Shown: one piece after another, positions 43,304 to 51,440 of the stretch
How the letters are laid out: every line of letters starts with the position of its first letter
Numbering within the stretch: position 1 is the stretch's first letter
From: Paenibacillus sp. FSL H8-0079
GTDB lineage: Bacteria > Bacillota > Bacilli > Paenibacillales > Paenibacillaceae
Assembly: GCF_037991315.1 (NCBI RefSeq)
Contig: NZ_CP150300.1
Coordinates: forward strand, 2,542,001-2,606,000
Length of the DNA: 64,000 nt
Reading direction: 5' to 3'
Made by a program: the position numbers and the translations under genes
The notes under the pieces: generated by a model
Databases searched by the model: none
The model's input: only the letters and a program-made list of their open reading frames with translations
Told to the model about the DNA's origin: nothing

Positions 43304-43756
43304 TCAGGATTTGCCCAGTAGCAATGATAAAATTCCCGCCGCAATCAATGGACCCACAGGTACACCCTTGAACAGGGCAACCCCAAGTACCGTTCCGATT
43401 AACAGCCCTGCAACGACAGTTGGCTGTGTACCCATCAGCGTAGCGCCACGTCCTCCAAGATATGCCACCAGTAATCCTACGCCAATGGCGAGCAGTGATT
43501 TCCAGTGCAGGAAAGACTCACCGATCGTCTGCAGACTCATCTTGCCACTGGCAAGAGGTGCCATCACACCAATGGTCAGAATGATAATGCCCAGTGTAAG
43601 TCCGTATTTTTCAAGCCATGGAAATGCCTGATTCAGGTTCAGGACGCGTAGCAACAACAGAAATACCATCGCTACGGTCACCGGTGTGTTGTTGCTGATA
43701 ATGCCGAGGGCCGCAAATCCGAGCAACAGCAGGGAAGTCATGTCCATGGTCTTCAT
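43304..43756 (-). CDS. DUF441 membrane protein (YtwI-like)
   Basis: 150 residues with four or five hydrophobic segments ([87 protein letters not shown]). It is the DUF441 family. ATG 43756 overlaps the ypdA stop by ATGA; ATG 43747 is also possible and is better spaced from AAGGG. Function is unknown. It is translationally coupled to ypdA. Confidence 0.86.
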   Translation of the reverse strand: MKTMDMTSLLLLGFAALGIISNNTPVTVAMVFLLLLRVLNLNQAFPWLEKYGLTLGIIILTIGVMAPLASGKMSLQTIGESFLHWKSLLAIGVGLLVAYLGGRGATLMGTQPTVVAGLLIGTVLGVALFKGVPVGPLIAAGILSLLLGKS

Positions 43757-44751
43757 TTCCCTTCAGTCTGTCCACGTTGTCTGCTAACGATATGTTCCGC
43801 AATGTACCTTCCATGCCAGCGTCCGGATTCAATAAAGACCTCATTGGCATTACGCCCCGAAGCGATGACTCCGCCCACGTATATACCAGGTACGCTGCTT
43901 TCCATCGTTTGCGCATCATACACGGGTTTATCCATATCATCGGACATCTCTACACCTACGGAAGCGAGCAGATGGCGATCCGGGCGGAAACCGGTCATGG
44001 CCAGAACAAAGTCGTTATCCAGTTCACTTGTGGAACCATCCGTGTGTATCAGACGAATCGAATCATCCAATATTTCATTCACGCGTGATTCTAGATGCAG
44101 TGTGATACGGCCTTTCGTCACCATGCTCTCGAATAGCGGACGTACCCATGGTTTGATGTGTTCTGACAGACCACTGCCGCGATAAACCATATCAATATGT
44201 GCTCCGACACGAACCAGTTCCATAGCCGCGTCCACCGCGGAGTTGCTTCCACCAATAATGGCAACACGCGTACGGGTATAAGGGTGGGCTTCCCGGAAGT
44301 AGTGGGTTACTTTATCTTTGTCTTCTCCAGGGATGCCCAGATAGTTAGGATGGTCAAAATAACCAGTAGCTACAACTACATTACGTCCAACATGTACGAT
44401 GGCCTCCCCGCGTCGATTGAGCGTATGTACCTCAAACGTGCCATCATCTTTACGTTTGATCTCACGGGCTTCCTCATAGTTATGAACACGCAGTCCAAAA
44501 TGTTCGGCTACCCTGCGATAATAGGCAAGTGCTTCATAACGAAACGGTTTATCATTAGGTGTGCTGAACGGAACGTTTCCGATTTCAAGCAGCGGGGCTG
44601 TGCTGAAAAACTGCATATGGGTTGGATACAGATAAATAGATTGAACGATATTGTATTTCTCAACGATCACAGCGGACAGTCCCAGCCGCTCACATTCAAT
44701 GGCAGCAGACAGACCGCATGGGCCTCCGCCGATAATAATGACATCTTCCAT
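43753..44751 (-). CDS. ypdA: Bacillithiol disulfide reductase YpdA
   Basis: 332 residues; the start at 44751 is chosen because ATAAGGAGGATT lies upstream and the dinucleotide fold starts [18 protein letters not shown] second Rossmann motif is [17 protein letters not shown]. The family reduces oxidised bacillithiol (BSSB) with NADPH and FAD. The presence of this gene suggests bacillithiol as the low-molecular-weight thiol of the organism. The final part ([22 protein letters not shown]) carries the typical FAD contact. Confidence 0.92.
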   Translation of the reverse strand: MEDVIIIGGGPCGLSAAIECERLGLSAVIVEKYNIVQSIYLYPTHMQFFSTAPLLEIGNVPFSTPNDKPFRYEALAYYRRVAEHFGLRVHNYEEAREIKRKDDGTFEVHTLNRRGEAIVHVGRNVVVATGYFDHPNYLGIPGEDKDKVTHYFREAHPYTRTRVAIIGGSNSAVDAAMELVRVGAHIDMVYRGSGLSEHIKPWVRPLFESMVTKGRITLHLESRVNEILDDSIRLIHTDGSTSELDNDFVLAMTGFRPDRHLLASVGVEMSDDMDKPVYDAQTMESSVPGIYVGGVIASGRNANEVFIESGRWHGRYIAEHIVSRQRGQTEGK

Positions 44752-44858
44752 GTTCTTAATCCTCCTTATTTCAAGCAATATAATCCTACCGTAAATAACG
44801 GGTTAATGCCAGTTCAAGCGTGAGTTTAACTCATACAGGCTTCCTTGAATCCAAAGGA

Positions 44859-44908
44859 TTGACGTGCAGAGAAGAAAAGACTAATATCAAATTAGATATA
44901 TATCTAAT
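44859..44908 (+). promoter_or_regulatory. Promoter and palindromic operator of the ArsR-type gene
   Basis: TTGACG (44859-44864), 17 bases and TAATAT (44882-44887). ATTAGATATATATCTAAT (44891-44908) is a perfect 18-base palindrome just after the -10, over the likely start of transcription. This is the standard site of ArsR autorepression. Confidence 0.75.
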
Positions 44909-44925
44909 CGAAAGCGAGATGAACG

Positions 44926-45522
44926 ATGATGCAGCTGGAGAAAATTGTGGCTTATCATAAAGCGTTGGCTGACCCGACCCGGCTTCGCATGCTGCTGTTG
45001 TTGGCACAGGGTGAACTGCACGGACAGGCACTTGCCGAGCGGCTGAATCTGTCACAGCCAACCGTGACACATCATGCATCCAAGCTGAGAGAGGCAGCGC
45101 TGATTAAGGAAAGACGGGAGAAAAATACAGTGTATTTCACACTCAATCCTTCGTTTATCCGCGAAAATGCACAGGCTTCGGTTGATTTTATCTTTAATCG
45201 AGAGGAGGTTACGGATATGAGTGATGTGAACGAAACATTGAAAGCGTCTGTTATGAGAAATTTTTTCTCCAAAGATGGACGACTGCGTCAGATTCCGGCT
45301 CAATACAAGAAAAAGTTGATTGTACTTGGTCATCTGGTAGAGCAACTTGAATTTGGTCGGAAGTACACAGAGAAAGAAATCAATACATTTATACAGAAGT
45401 ATCATGAAGATTTCGCCACCATTCGGCGGGAATTTATCATGCATCAGTTCATGTATCGGGAAGAGGAGATCTATGAATTGAATCCGAAGGAAATGTGGAC
45501 GCGTTGGGATCAGGTCCAATAG
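44926..45522 (+). CDS. ArsR-family transcriptional regulator with DUF2087 domain
   Basis: 198 residues from ATG 44926. The N-terminal ArsR winged helix reads ALADPTRLRMLLLLAQGELHG, LAERLNLSQPTVTHHASKLRE. The C-terminal DUF2087 region includes FFSKDGRLRQIPAQYKKKLIVLGHLVEQL and a helical end. No metal-binding cysteines typical of ArsR/SmtB sensors are seen, so the signal is unknown. Divergent to ypdA, with an operator in its promoter. Confidence 0.87.
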   Translation: MMQLEKIVAYHKALADPTRLRMLLLLAQGELHGQALAERLNLSQPTVTHHASKLREAALIKERREKNTVYFTLNPSFIRENAQASVDFIFNREEVTDMSDVNETLKASVMRNFFSKDGRLRQIPAQYKKKLIVLGHLVEQLEFGRKYTEKEINTFIQKYHEDFATIRREFIMHQFMYREEEIYELNPKEMWTRWDQVQ

Positions 45523-45548
45523 AGTAGCCTGGTAAAAATAGTTTGGGC

Positions 45549-45578
45549 TTGACAACTGCGAAGCTCAGTGTGTAACAT
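45549..45578 (+). promoter_or_regulatory. Promoter before a small open frame
   Basis: TTGACA (45549-45554), 18 bases and TAACAT (45573-45578), directly after the ArsR-type gene. Confidence 0.6.
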
Positions 45579-45610
45579 AATGGATAATTCTACAAGGGAG
45601 GCGATTGTTA

Positions 45611-45682
45611 ATGACAAACTTAAATGCAGTATACGTTAATTTGAATATGAACAGCGTCTCCGGAACGGATCAATGCATGTAA
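45611..45682 (+). CDS. Small peptide gene
   Basis: ATG 45611 lies 9 bases behind AAGGGAGG and opens 23 codons (MTNLNAVYVNLNMNSVSG, then TDQCM). It has its own promoter upstream and intrinsic terminator downstream, so it is an independent transcription unit. The peptide is Asn-rich with a single Cys near the end. I recognise no family; a leader peptide, signalling peptide or small regulator are possible. Confidence 0.5.
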   Translation: MTNLNAVYVNLNMNSVSGTDQCM

Positions 45683-45745
45683 TTTTGCGTTAGATGGGTA
45701 GTGCTATCCATTGTAACGTGAAGTGACGTAACATGCACAGAAGAA

Positions 45746-45775
45746 GCCACGGGTGACGCACCCGCGGCTTTTTTG
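45746..45775 (+). terminator. Terminator after the small peptide gene
   Basis: GCCACGGGTG (45746-45755) pairs with CACCCGCGGC (45759-45768, one mismatch), followed by TTTTTTG. Confidence 0.8.
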
Positions 45776-45800
45776 TTTGCCAATAAAAGGGTGTTCCTGA

Positions 45801-45863
45801 ATGGTTTATATCGGAGGGTTAAGTACTTTATCCGGTAGATCTACAAGAAGGGATGATCTTTAA
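45801..45863 (+). CDS. Possible second small peptide frame
   Basis: ATG 45801, 8 bases behind AAAGGGTG, opens a 20-codon frame (MVYIGGLSTLSGRSTRRDDL). A terminator-like hairpin (45883-45906) follows and no clear promoter precedes it. It may be a chance frame or a leader for rsgA. Confidence 0.3.
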   Translation: MVYIGGLSTLSGRSTRRDDL

Positions 45864-45882
45864 TTCGGCTAACTACTTATTG

Positions 45883-45913
45883 CCGCGGGTGTATTTCTAC
45901 TCGTGGTTTTTTG
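45883..45913 (+). terminator. Terminator-like hairpin before rsgA
   Basis: CCGCGGGT (45883-45890) pairs with ACTCGTGG (45899-45906) through two G-U pairs, followed by TTTTTTG. Confidence 0.6.
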
Positions 45914-45971
45914 TTTTGATCTGAACCGGAGATGATGGTTCACTCGGCTTGAATGAAGTAAACAACTTATT

Positions 45972-47081
45972 TTGGGAGGAATTTTTATTTTAGATAACCA
46001 TATTGAGAAGTACGGCTGGTCTGCAAAGTGGCAGGAACTGTGGCAAGAGACAGGGATGGAAGAGCAGGAGAGAAAGCCAGCCAGAATTATCGCAGACCAT
46101 GGACAACTGCAACGTTTGATTACAGAAGAGGGCGAATGCTGGGGAAGAATTTCGGGCCGAATGCGTCATGATAGTCTGGAGACCAGCTTGGTACCAGCGG
46201 TTGGGGATTGGGTGGCCATTACAGGTCAGGCAGGTGAAGAAGCAATTATTCACCATCTGGTGCCACGTCGGAGCAGGGTATCGAGACAGGCGGCAGGTCC
46301 GGTGACCAAGGAACAATTAATCGCCGCAAACGTAGATATACTGCTGATCGTTGCAGCACTTAATCATGATTTCAACCTTAGACGACTCGAAAGATACGTG
46401 CTGATGGCCTGGAATGGTGGCGTAAGGCCAGTCATTGTCTTGAGTAAAAGTGATCTGTGCAACAATGTGGAAGTACAGATCCGAAGTGTAGAAGGGATTG
46501 CTCCAGGCGTTGAAGTGCTTGCGATATCTGCAGTGGAGGGTCAAGGTAAATCCTTACTGGAACGATACTTGCAGCCAGGGCTGACTGTTGCGCTCACAGG
46601 ATCTTCTGGCAGTGGCAAGTCTACGCTGGTGAACTGGATGATGGGTGAGGATGTGCAGCTTACGCAATCCGTCCGCGAGGGAGATAGTCGTGGGAGACAT
46701 ACGACAACACACCGGGAGATGTTTGTACTTCCACAGGGAGCCGTATTGATTGATACTCCAGGAATGCGCGAGCTTAATCTCTGGGATGAGGGCAATGATG
46801 GGCTGTCGCATGCGTTTGGAGAAATTGAAGAACTTGCGGCCACGTGCAGATTTCTGGATTGCAGTCATACGCGGGAAGCTGGATGTGCAGTGAAAGAGGC
46901 CGTACAGGATGGTTCATTGGATGAAAAAAGACTGAATAATTATCTGAAAATGCAGAAGGAATTGCAATATCAGCAACGCAAGGAAGAAGTGGCATCCAGA
47001 AGGCGTACCGCTTCCAGCAAACCGGTCAATAGTCGCAAACCCAAGCACTCCCGTAGTGTGAAAGAGTGGGAGGAAGCCTGA
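45972..47081 (+). CDS. rsgA: Ribosome small-subunit-dependent GTPase A
   Basis: About 363-369 residues. OB-fold N-terminal domain, then a circularly permuted GTPase with G4 VLSKSDL, G1 GSSGSGKST, G3 DTPGMREL, and a C-terminal zinc motif CRFLDCSHTREAGC. RsgA checks late assembly of the 30S subunit. The start is odd: TTG 45972 overlaps the ribosome binding site GGGAGGA (45974-45980), and only ATT at 45987 is normally spaced from it. An AUU start, rare outside infC, should be considered. Confidence 0.9.
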   Translation: MGGIFILDNHIEKYGWSAKWQELWQETGMEEQERKPARIIADHGQLQRLITEEGECWGRISGRMRHDSLETSLVPAVGDWVAITGQAGEEAIIHHLVPRRSRVSRQAAGPVTKEQLIAANVDILLIVAALNHDFNLRRLERYVLMAWNGGVRPVIVLSKSDLCNNVEVQIRSVEGIAPGVEVLAISAVEGQGKSLLERYLQPGLTVALTGSSGSGKSTLVNWMMGEDVQLTQSVREGDSRGRHTTTHREMFVLPQGAVLIDTPGMRELNLWDEGNDGLSHAFGEIEELAATCRFLDCSHTREAGCAVKEAVQDGSLDEKRLNNYLKMQKELQYQQRKEEVASRRRTASSKPVNSRKPKHSRSVKEWEEA

Positions 47082-47137
47082 AATCAGGCGGGCATCATCC
47101 GGTATCTTGCATAAGATAGGTCAGGAGGGATGTCATT

Positions 47138-47476
47138 ATGCCAGATTACAGGATTATTGTAGATCTGTCTGACCACATGTTATATCTTCTGGACGGCAAT
47201 CAGGTGATTAAGGGCTATCCTGTGGCCACCGGCAAGATGCTCACGCAAACTCCAAACGGGGAGTTCACTATTATTAACAAACAATCGAATCCAGGTGGGC
47301 CATTTGGCGTGCTCTGGATGGGGCTGTCTGCTCCCCATTATGGCATACACGGAACCAATGAGCCCTGGTTTATTGGCAAATCCGTCTCCCATGGTTGTAT
47401 ACGCATGTACAACTCGGATGTACTGGATCTGTCTTCCAAGGTATCTGTAGGCACGAGAGTAACGATCCGGCCGTAG
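47138..47476 (+). CDS. L,D-transpeptidase YkuD-type catalytic domain
   Basis: 112 residues from ATG 47138 behind CAGGAGGGA. The YkuD signature is [20 protein letters not shown] with the catalytic Cys and conserved His. Such enzymes form 3-3 cross-links in peptidoglycan. No signal peptide or LysM is present, which is unusual for a wall enzyme, although many spore-former members are short like this. The stop codon lies inside the terminator stem. Confidence 0.87.
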   Translation: MPDYRIIVDLSDHMLYLLDGNQVIKGYPVATGKMLTQTPNGEFTIINKQSNPGGPFGVLWMGLSAPHYGIHGTNEPWFIGKSVSHGCIRMYNSDVLDLSSKVSVGTRVTIRP

Positions 47477-47488
47477 GGCCGGATTTTA
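47465..47488 (+). terminator. Terminator overlapping the transpeptidase stop codon
   Basis: ATCCGGCC (47465-47472) pairs with GGCCGGAT (47477-47484), followed by TTTAC. The TAG stop is in the loop. Confidence 0.7.
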
Positions 47489-47500
47489 CTTTATAAGAGG

Positions 47501-47530
47501 TAGTTCCAAAAGTCCACTTTTGATTACGAA
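47501..47530. repeat. Dispersed GTTCCAAAAGTC...ACTTTTGA motif, copy 2
   Basis: TAGTTCCAAAAGTCCACTTT and TGATTACGAA resemble the motifs at 23566 and 61321. It lies about 110 bases before the GNAT gene. Confidence 0.4.
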
Positions 47531-47638
47531 TCCTGCCTAGCGGCATCAGGACTGAAGTGGATGAATTTGGAATTATATAAAGAAGAACATATAATATGGT
47601 AAAGTTGCGGCAGTTACGAGAGAAAGCGAGTGATAGCC

Positions 47639-48172
47639 ATGCAGATCAGGCAGGCGCGTGAAGGGGATGCGCAGGGAATAGCCCATGTACATACAGAGAG
47701 TTGGAAAACAACATATCGCGGAATTGTGCCCGACGATTTTTTGGATCATTTGACTATAGAATCAAGATTGTCTCAGTGGGAGAAGACTATTCGTTCTGGC
47801 GAAAAGGATCAGATCCTGGTGGTAGCTGAACAGGATGATGGGAACATTGTCGGATTTGCTTGTGGGGGTAAGGAACGTGAAGGCAAATTAGCTTATGATG
47901 GAGAGCTGTACGCCATATATTTGCTGAAGGAAGTGCAACAAACGGGTCTAGGTCAGCGAATGGCAACACATGTGGTTCATCATCTGCGAACCCTTAATAT
48001 GAAAAGTTTGATCATATGGGCCTTGGAGCGTAATTCAGCTTGTCGCTTCTATGAGAAGATGGGAGGTACTCCAGTCCATACACAGTCCATCCGCATCGCT
48101 GGTCAAGATTTGATTGAAGTTGGCTACGGATGGGAAGATATGAGCTTCTTTGGAGACAAAAAGCCTGCCTGA
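47639..48172 (+). CDS. GNAT-family N-acetyltransferase
   Basis: 177 residues from ATG 47639; GTG 47630 is also possible. GNAT motif A with the acetyl-CoA loop is YLLKEVQQTGLGQRMATHVV (Q-x-x-G-x-G/A form), and motif B is ALERNSACRFYEKMGG. N-terminal IRQAREGDAQGIAHVHTESW matches the usual first strand and helix. The acceptor substrate is unknown. Confidence 0.85.
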   Translation: MQIRQAREGDAQGIAHVHTESWKTTYRGIVPDDFLDHLTIESRLSQWEKTIRSGEKDQILVVAEQDDGNIVGFACGGKEREGKLAYDGELYAIYLLKEVQQTGLGQRMATHVVHHLRTLNMKSLIIWALERNSACRFYEKMGGTPVHTQSIRIAGQDLIEVGYGWEDMSFFGDKKPA

Positions 48173-48348
48173 CAGATGAATGACGTGCAGGAGGTTGCAG
48201 AATAGTATGGATGGTGTTGTTTCCTTAAGCTTAGGGAATGAAGGTTAATTCAGGTCTACGCGTTTGCGTAATTCTGTACAAGGTTAATGATGTATTACAC
48301 CGTATTGCAGGTGTGACATTCAAACTTGATCAGGAGGCGTATATTCCA

Positions 48349-49824
48349 ATGACTTTAATGGACACCGAACATACAACATGGACGAAACAATATATTAATG
48401 GCCAATGGGTAGAGGGCTCCGGCGAGAAAACAATGGAGAATATCAACCCTTATACGGGAGAAGTTATTGCCACGTGGCGCTCTTCCAATAAGAAAGACAT
48501 AGATAAAGCTTACGAGTCGGCTCAGAAAAATTCGATAGAATGGGCGAAGTCTCTGCCCGCTGAGAAGGAAGAAGTATTGCGTAAAGTTTCTTCCCTGATG
48601 GCAGAGCGGAAAGAGGAAATCATTCAGCTGTTGATCACGGAATCCGGGAGTACCCGCATCAAATCGGAGGCGGAGTTCGCAGCTGCCAAACGCATTGTGG
48701 ACGAAGCAGCCTCTTTTCCCTATCGGATGAAGGGTGAGATTATCCCGTCCAATACTCCTGGCAAAGAGAACCGTGTGGTTCGTGAACCCAAGGGAGTGAT
48801 TGGTGTCATCGGACCATGGAATTTCCCTTTGCATCTATGCCTGCGATCCGTAGCTCCGGCGATTGCTCTTGGTAATGGTGTGGTTATTAAACCAGCATCG
48901 GACACTCCGATTACGGCAGGCTGGCTTATTGCCGATTTGTTTGAACAAGCTGGTCTGCCTGAGGGCGTACTGAATGTCGTTGCTGGAAGTGGCAGCGAGA
49001 TCGGGGATTACTTTGTCGCTCATCCGGTTCCGAAAGTGATTTCATTTACGGGTTCCACAGAAGTTGGACAGGGGATCGGTAAATTGGCGGGTGAACATTT
49101 AAAAGAAATGGCACTGGAGCTAGGTGGTAATAACGCCATGGTTGTGCTGGAAGATGCGGATATTGAACGTGCTGCCGAAGCTGCGATCTTTGGCAAGTTT
49201 CTGCATCAGGGACAGATCTGCATGGCTCTGAATCGTATCATTGTGCATGCCGATATTTACGACAAATTCGTCGATTCATTTGTTGCCAAAACGAAGAATG
49301 TGCAGGCAGGTGATCCAGCGGATGCCAAAACACTGGTGGGTCCTCTCATTCGGGAAAAAGAGGTAGAACGATTACTGGAGCTTGTGAACAAATCCAAAGC
49401 TGAAGGAGCGCGGTTATTGCTCGGAGGAACCAGTAAAGGCAGTGTGTTGTCTCCTACTGTACTTGCCGATGTCAAATCTGAACAGGATATCGTGCAGCAG
49501 GAACTGTTTGGTCCAGTGGCAGTAATCATGAAGGCGCAGGATGAACAGGAAGCTGTACGTTTGGCGAATAATACTCCGTATGGACTTAGTGGTTCCGTAT
49601 TCACCACAGATCTGAATCGAGGATATCAGGTTGCCCAGCGAATTGAGTCTGGCATGGTACATGTTAATGATCAGTCTGTGAACGATGAAGCACATGTGAT
49701 GTTTGGCGGTGAGAAAGCATCGGGAATTGGACGCTTCGGCGGTGATTGGGCGATTGAGAAGTTTACACGTACGCGTTGGATCAGTATTCAGCACCAGTAT
49801 CGGGATTATCCTGGAGTATTATAA
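48349..49824 (+). CDS. Aldehyde dehydrogenase
   Basis: 491 residues from ATG 48349, chosen for CAGGAGG upstream; the frame is open earlier but the preceding region does not resemble the family. NAD-dependent ALDH features: GVIGVIGPWNFPLHL, FTGSTEVGQGIG, catalytic Glu in ALELGGNNA, catalytic Cys in GQICMALNR and the C-terminal EEFGP-like ELFGPVAVI. It looks closest to the YfmT/aromatic aldehyde group, but the substrate cannot be decided. Probably monocistronic. Confidence 0.92.
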   Translation: MTLMDTEHTTWTKQYINGQWVEGSGEKTMENINPYTGEVIATWRSSNKKDIDKAYESAQKNSIEWAKSLPAEKEEVLRKVSSLMAERKEEIIQLLITESGSTRIKSEAEFAAAKRIVDEAASFPYRMKGEIIPSNTPGKENRVVREPKGVIGVIGPWNFPLHLCLRSVAPAIALGNGVVIKPASDTPITAGWLIADLFEQAGLPEGVLNVVAGSGSEIGDYFVAHPVPKVISFTGSTEVGQGIGKLAGEHLKEMALELGGNNAMVVLEDADIERAAEAAIFGKFLHQGQICMALNRIIVHADIYDKFVDSFVAKTKNVQAGDPADAKTLVGPLIREKEVERLLELVNKSKAEGARLLLGGTSKGSVLSPTVLADVKSEQDIVQQELFGPVAVIMKAQDEQEAVRLANNTPYGLSGSVFTTDLNRGYQVAQRIESGMVHVNDQSVNDEAHVMFGGEKASGIGRFGGDWAIEKFTRTRWISIQHQYRDYPGVL

Positions 49825-49900
49825 GTCGAAAAATAGTGAATTAACAGGGTCTCTTTTGGATGATTGCAACGGGTTACTGATAGATCGACAAATCATGCGA

Positions 49901-49934
49901 AAGTCCGTCTCCAGCTTGGTGGTACGGGCTTTTT
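49901..49934 (+). terminator. Terminator after the aldehyde dehydrogenase gene; contents of the gap 49825-50406
   Basis: AAGTCCGT (49901-49908) pairs with ACGGGCTT (49924-49931), followed by TTTG. The gap further holds a possible small gene (50071-50223) and a long palindrome (50274-50370). Confidence 0.7.
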
Positions 49935-50070
49935 GCACAATTGTACACCTCACAAAAATACTGTTTCACATGAGAGTGAAAAATCTGTTTGGGGCTGTCT
50001 CTATCTGGTTATTTATGGATACACGGAAGAACCGATCCGTAAATCCAATGGCAAAGGGGCCTTAAAATTC

Positions 50071-50223
50071 ATGTCCATTGACCGCTTTATTCTGAGGAAG
50101 CTGAATACCTGTCAGGAAGAACATACACGTGCCAATTTGGTTAGACTGTTTGTTATTCGTATTCGTAAAGCCGAGATTGCGGAAGAACATGATGCCGCCT
50201 ATGTCCTAAGCAAACTGAATTGA
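50071..50223 (+). CDS. Possible small helical protein
   Basis: 50 codons from ATG 50071; AAAGGGG lies about 11 bases upstream. The peptide (MSIDRFILRKLNTCQEEHTR to DAAYVLSKLN) looks like ordinary protein, amphipathic and basic. The open frame continues upstream to about 49864, but it would cross the aldehyde dehydrogenase terminator. It may be a small gene or the remnant of a longer one. Confidence 0.35.
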   Translation: MSIDRFILRKLNTCQEEHTRANLVRLFVIRIRKAEIAEEHDAAYVLSKLN

Positions 50224-50273
50224 GTGATGACCGGTATTGATCCGCGATCCACTGTTGACGTGTATACACCTCA

Positions 50274-50370
50274 AAAAAGGAAGCTTGTCTATATAAACTG
50301 TACCTTATAGAGTAGACACTTTAAAAAGTCTCTCTATGGGGTACAGTTTAATAACGACAGCTTCCTTTTT
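50274..50370. repeat. Long interrupted palindrome (terminator or MITE-like)
   Basis: Outer arms AAAAAGGAAGCTTGTC (50274-50289) and GACAGCTTCCTTTTT (50356-50370) match with one extra base. Inner arms AAACTGTACC (50295-50304) and GGTACAGTTT (50340-50349) are perfect, with further pairing in the centre. It would fold into a single hairpin of about 97 bases and has A/T runs on both sides. Confidence 0.6.
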
Positions 50371-50406
50371 CATGTCTTGTAATGAACACGGCTTAATGGA
50401 CTTCTT

Positions 50407-50646
50407 TTAATATAACGATAGAGCAAGGGAGTCATTTTCACTGCGACTGTGGAGAATGGCTTCTCCATTGACAATCTCAATACTAATTAAAGAATGCAGA
50501 CATTTTTGGAGTGCGCGTTTACCGTTGCTAATTTTATGCTCCAGAGCACTGCTAAGCAATCTTAATGTCTTCTGCATAGGTTGTTTGTTTTCTTGATTAA
50601 AGTATACAGGGATTGATTTGTTTTGAAAGGTTATTAGGGTTCTCAC
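50407..50646 (-). CDS. Small protein of unknown function
   Basis: 79 residues from GTG 50646 on the minus strand, behind GTGAGGTGATTT, a good ribosome binding site. The sequence is MRTLITFQNKSIPVYFNQ..., basic and amphipathic with no membrane helix or Cys motif beyond a single CLHSLI. It is oriented away from the type VII genes. No family is recognised. Confidence 0.5.
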   Translation of the reverse strand: MRTLITFQNKSIPVYFNQENKQPMQKTLRLLSSALEHKISNGKRALQKCLHSLISIEIVNGEAILHSRSENDSLALSLY

Positions 50647-51067
50647 TTGAAATCACCTCACGGTTGTTATTTCATACAGGTAATATTAAATACCAATGCT
50701 TAAAATTACCTTAAAATCAGCTTATGAAAACATAAAGGTGGGTAATGTTTGAAAAGTGTTCACAATTAGATTGTGGGCGAAGGAATAAAAGTCCTGAAAA
50801 ACGGAACTTAATTACCATTTAAATGGAACAAAAACAAAAAGTTTCGCATCCTCGCAAGTTTTAACTGCATAACTGCCACGAAAGTTCTGAGTCGAATGTA
50901 CGATATTTTAATATATACGTGGGTCATATGTAACAAAATTACAGGTGGCACATTGCAAACAGGGTGTTTATGTAAGAAAATAGGGTTGATATAACGATTC
51001 ATTCTCTTTTTTTTGATTTAATCTGACATTAGGACAATTTACATATGAGACCATGGGAGGGATTCAG
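50647..51067. other. AT-rich upstream region of the type VII locus
   Basis: About 420 bases without a gene. It is visibly AT-richer than flanking DNA. I see no consensus sigma-A promoter; candidates near 51000 (GGTTGATATAACG) are weak. The promoter of yukD-essC must lie here, possibly recognised by another sigma factor or an activator. Confidence 0.4.
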
Positions 51068-51388
51068 ATGATTCTAACCGTGTATTCCGGCCGCGAGGAA
51101 GGCGAATGGTTCGACATCGAGGTTCCGGACGAATGTACCATTGAACATTTGAAGACATTACTCGGCGTTCGGATTTTTGGACAGGCACCGGGAGACGGCA
51201 TTCAGTACATCCTTGAGGCCAAGTTTCCGGAAGGTCTGTGGTTCTCTCCGCAGAACACGCAGCAGTTAATGGAAACAGGGCTGCGACAAGGTAGTTGCGT
51301 CCGTGTCCAGCGGGCTTTTTCAACGACTTCGGAAGAAGCGCCTGTATACGGAAGACGTTCATTGTTTCAGCAGGACAGCAACGAATAG
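51068..51388 (+). CDS. yukD: YukD-like ubiquitin-fold protein of type VII secretion
   Basis: 106 residues from ATG 51068 behind GGGAGGG. The N-terminal 80 residues have the YukD/EsaB beta-grasp layout (ILTVYSGREEGEWFDIEVPD, TIEHLKTLLGVRIFG, then Q-rich turn and SCVRVQRAF). YukD/EsaB is a small cytoplasmic accessory of Firmicute type VII systems, in some species a regulator. It is the first gene of the locus; essC follows after 52 bases. Confidence 0.85.
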   Translation: MILTVYSGREEGEWFDIEVPDECTIEHLKTLLGVRIFGQAPGDGIQYILEAKFPEGLWFSPQNTQQLMETGLRQGSCVRVQRAFSTTSEEAPVYGRRSLFQQDSNE

Positions 51389-51440
51389 GGCTTTTGAACG
51401 TATACATTCTATTGAACGAACTAAAGGAGGTCTTCTCTTC

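Noticed and set aside
44197..44823. Plus-strand frame of 208 codons over ypdA
   Set aside because: ypdA on the minus strand has both Rossmann motifs and a good ribosome binding site.
45572..45610. rRNA, tRNA or CRISPR sequences anywhere in the window
   Set aside because: No cloverleaf, rRNA-like stretch or regularly spaced repeat array was found on reading; the only repeated short segments are IS ends, the dispersed motif and the coiled-coil repeat.
49864..50070. N-terminal half of the 119-codon frame 49864-50223 as a gene
   Set aside because: It runs through the aldehyde dehydrogenase terminator and has no ribosome binding site; only the last 50 codons are kept as a weak candidate.
50760..50920. 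Possible cyclic-di-GMP or other riboswitch upstream of yukD
   Set aside because: Some A/G-rich loops looked suggestive, but the GEMM core sequence and stems are not present.
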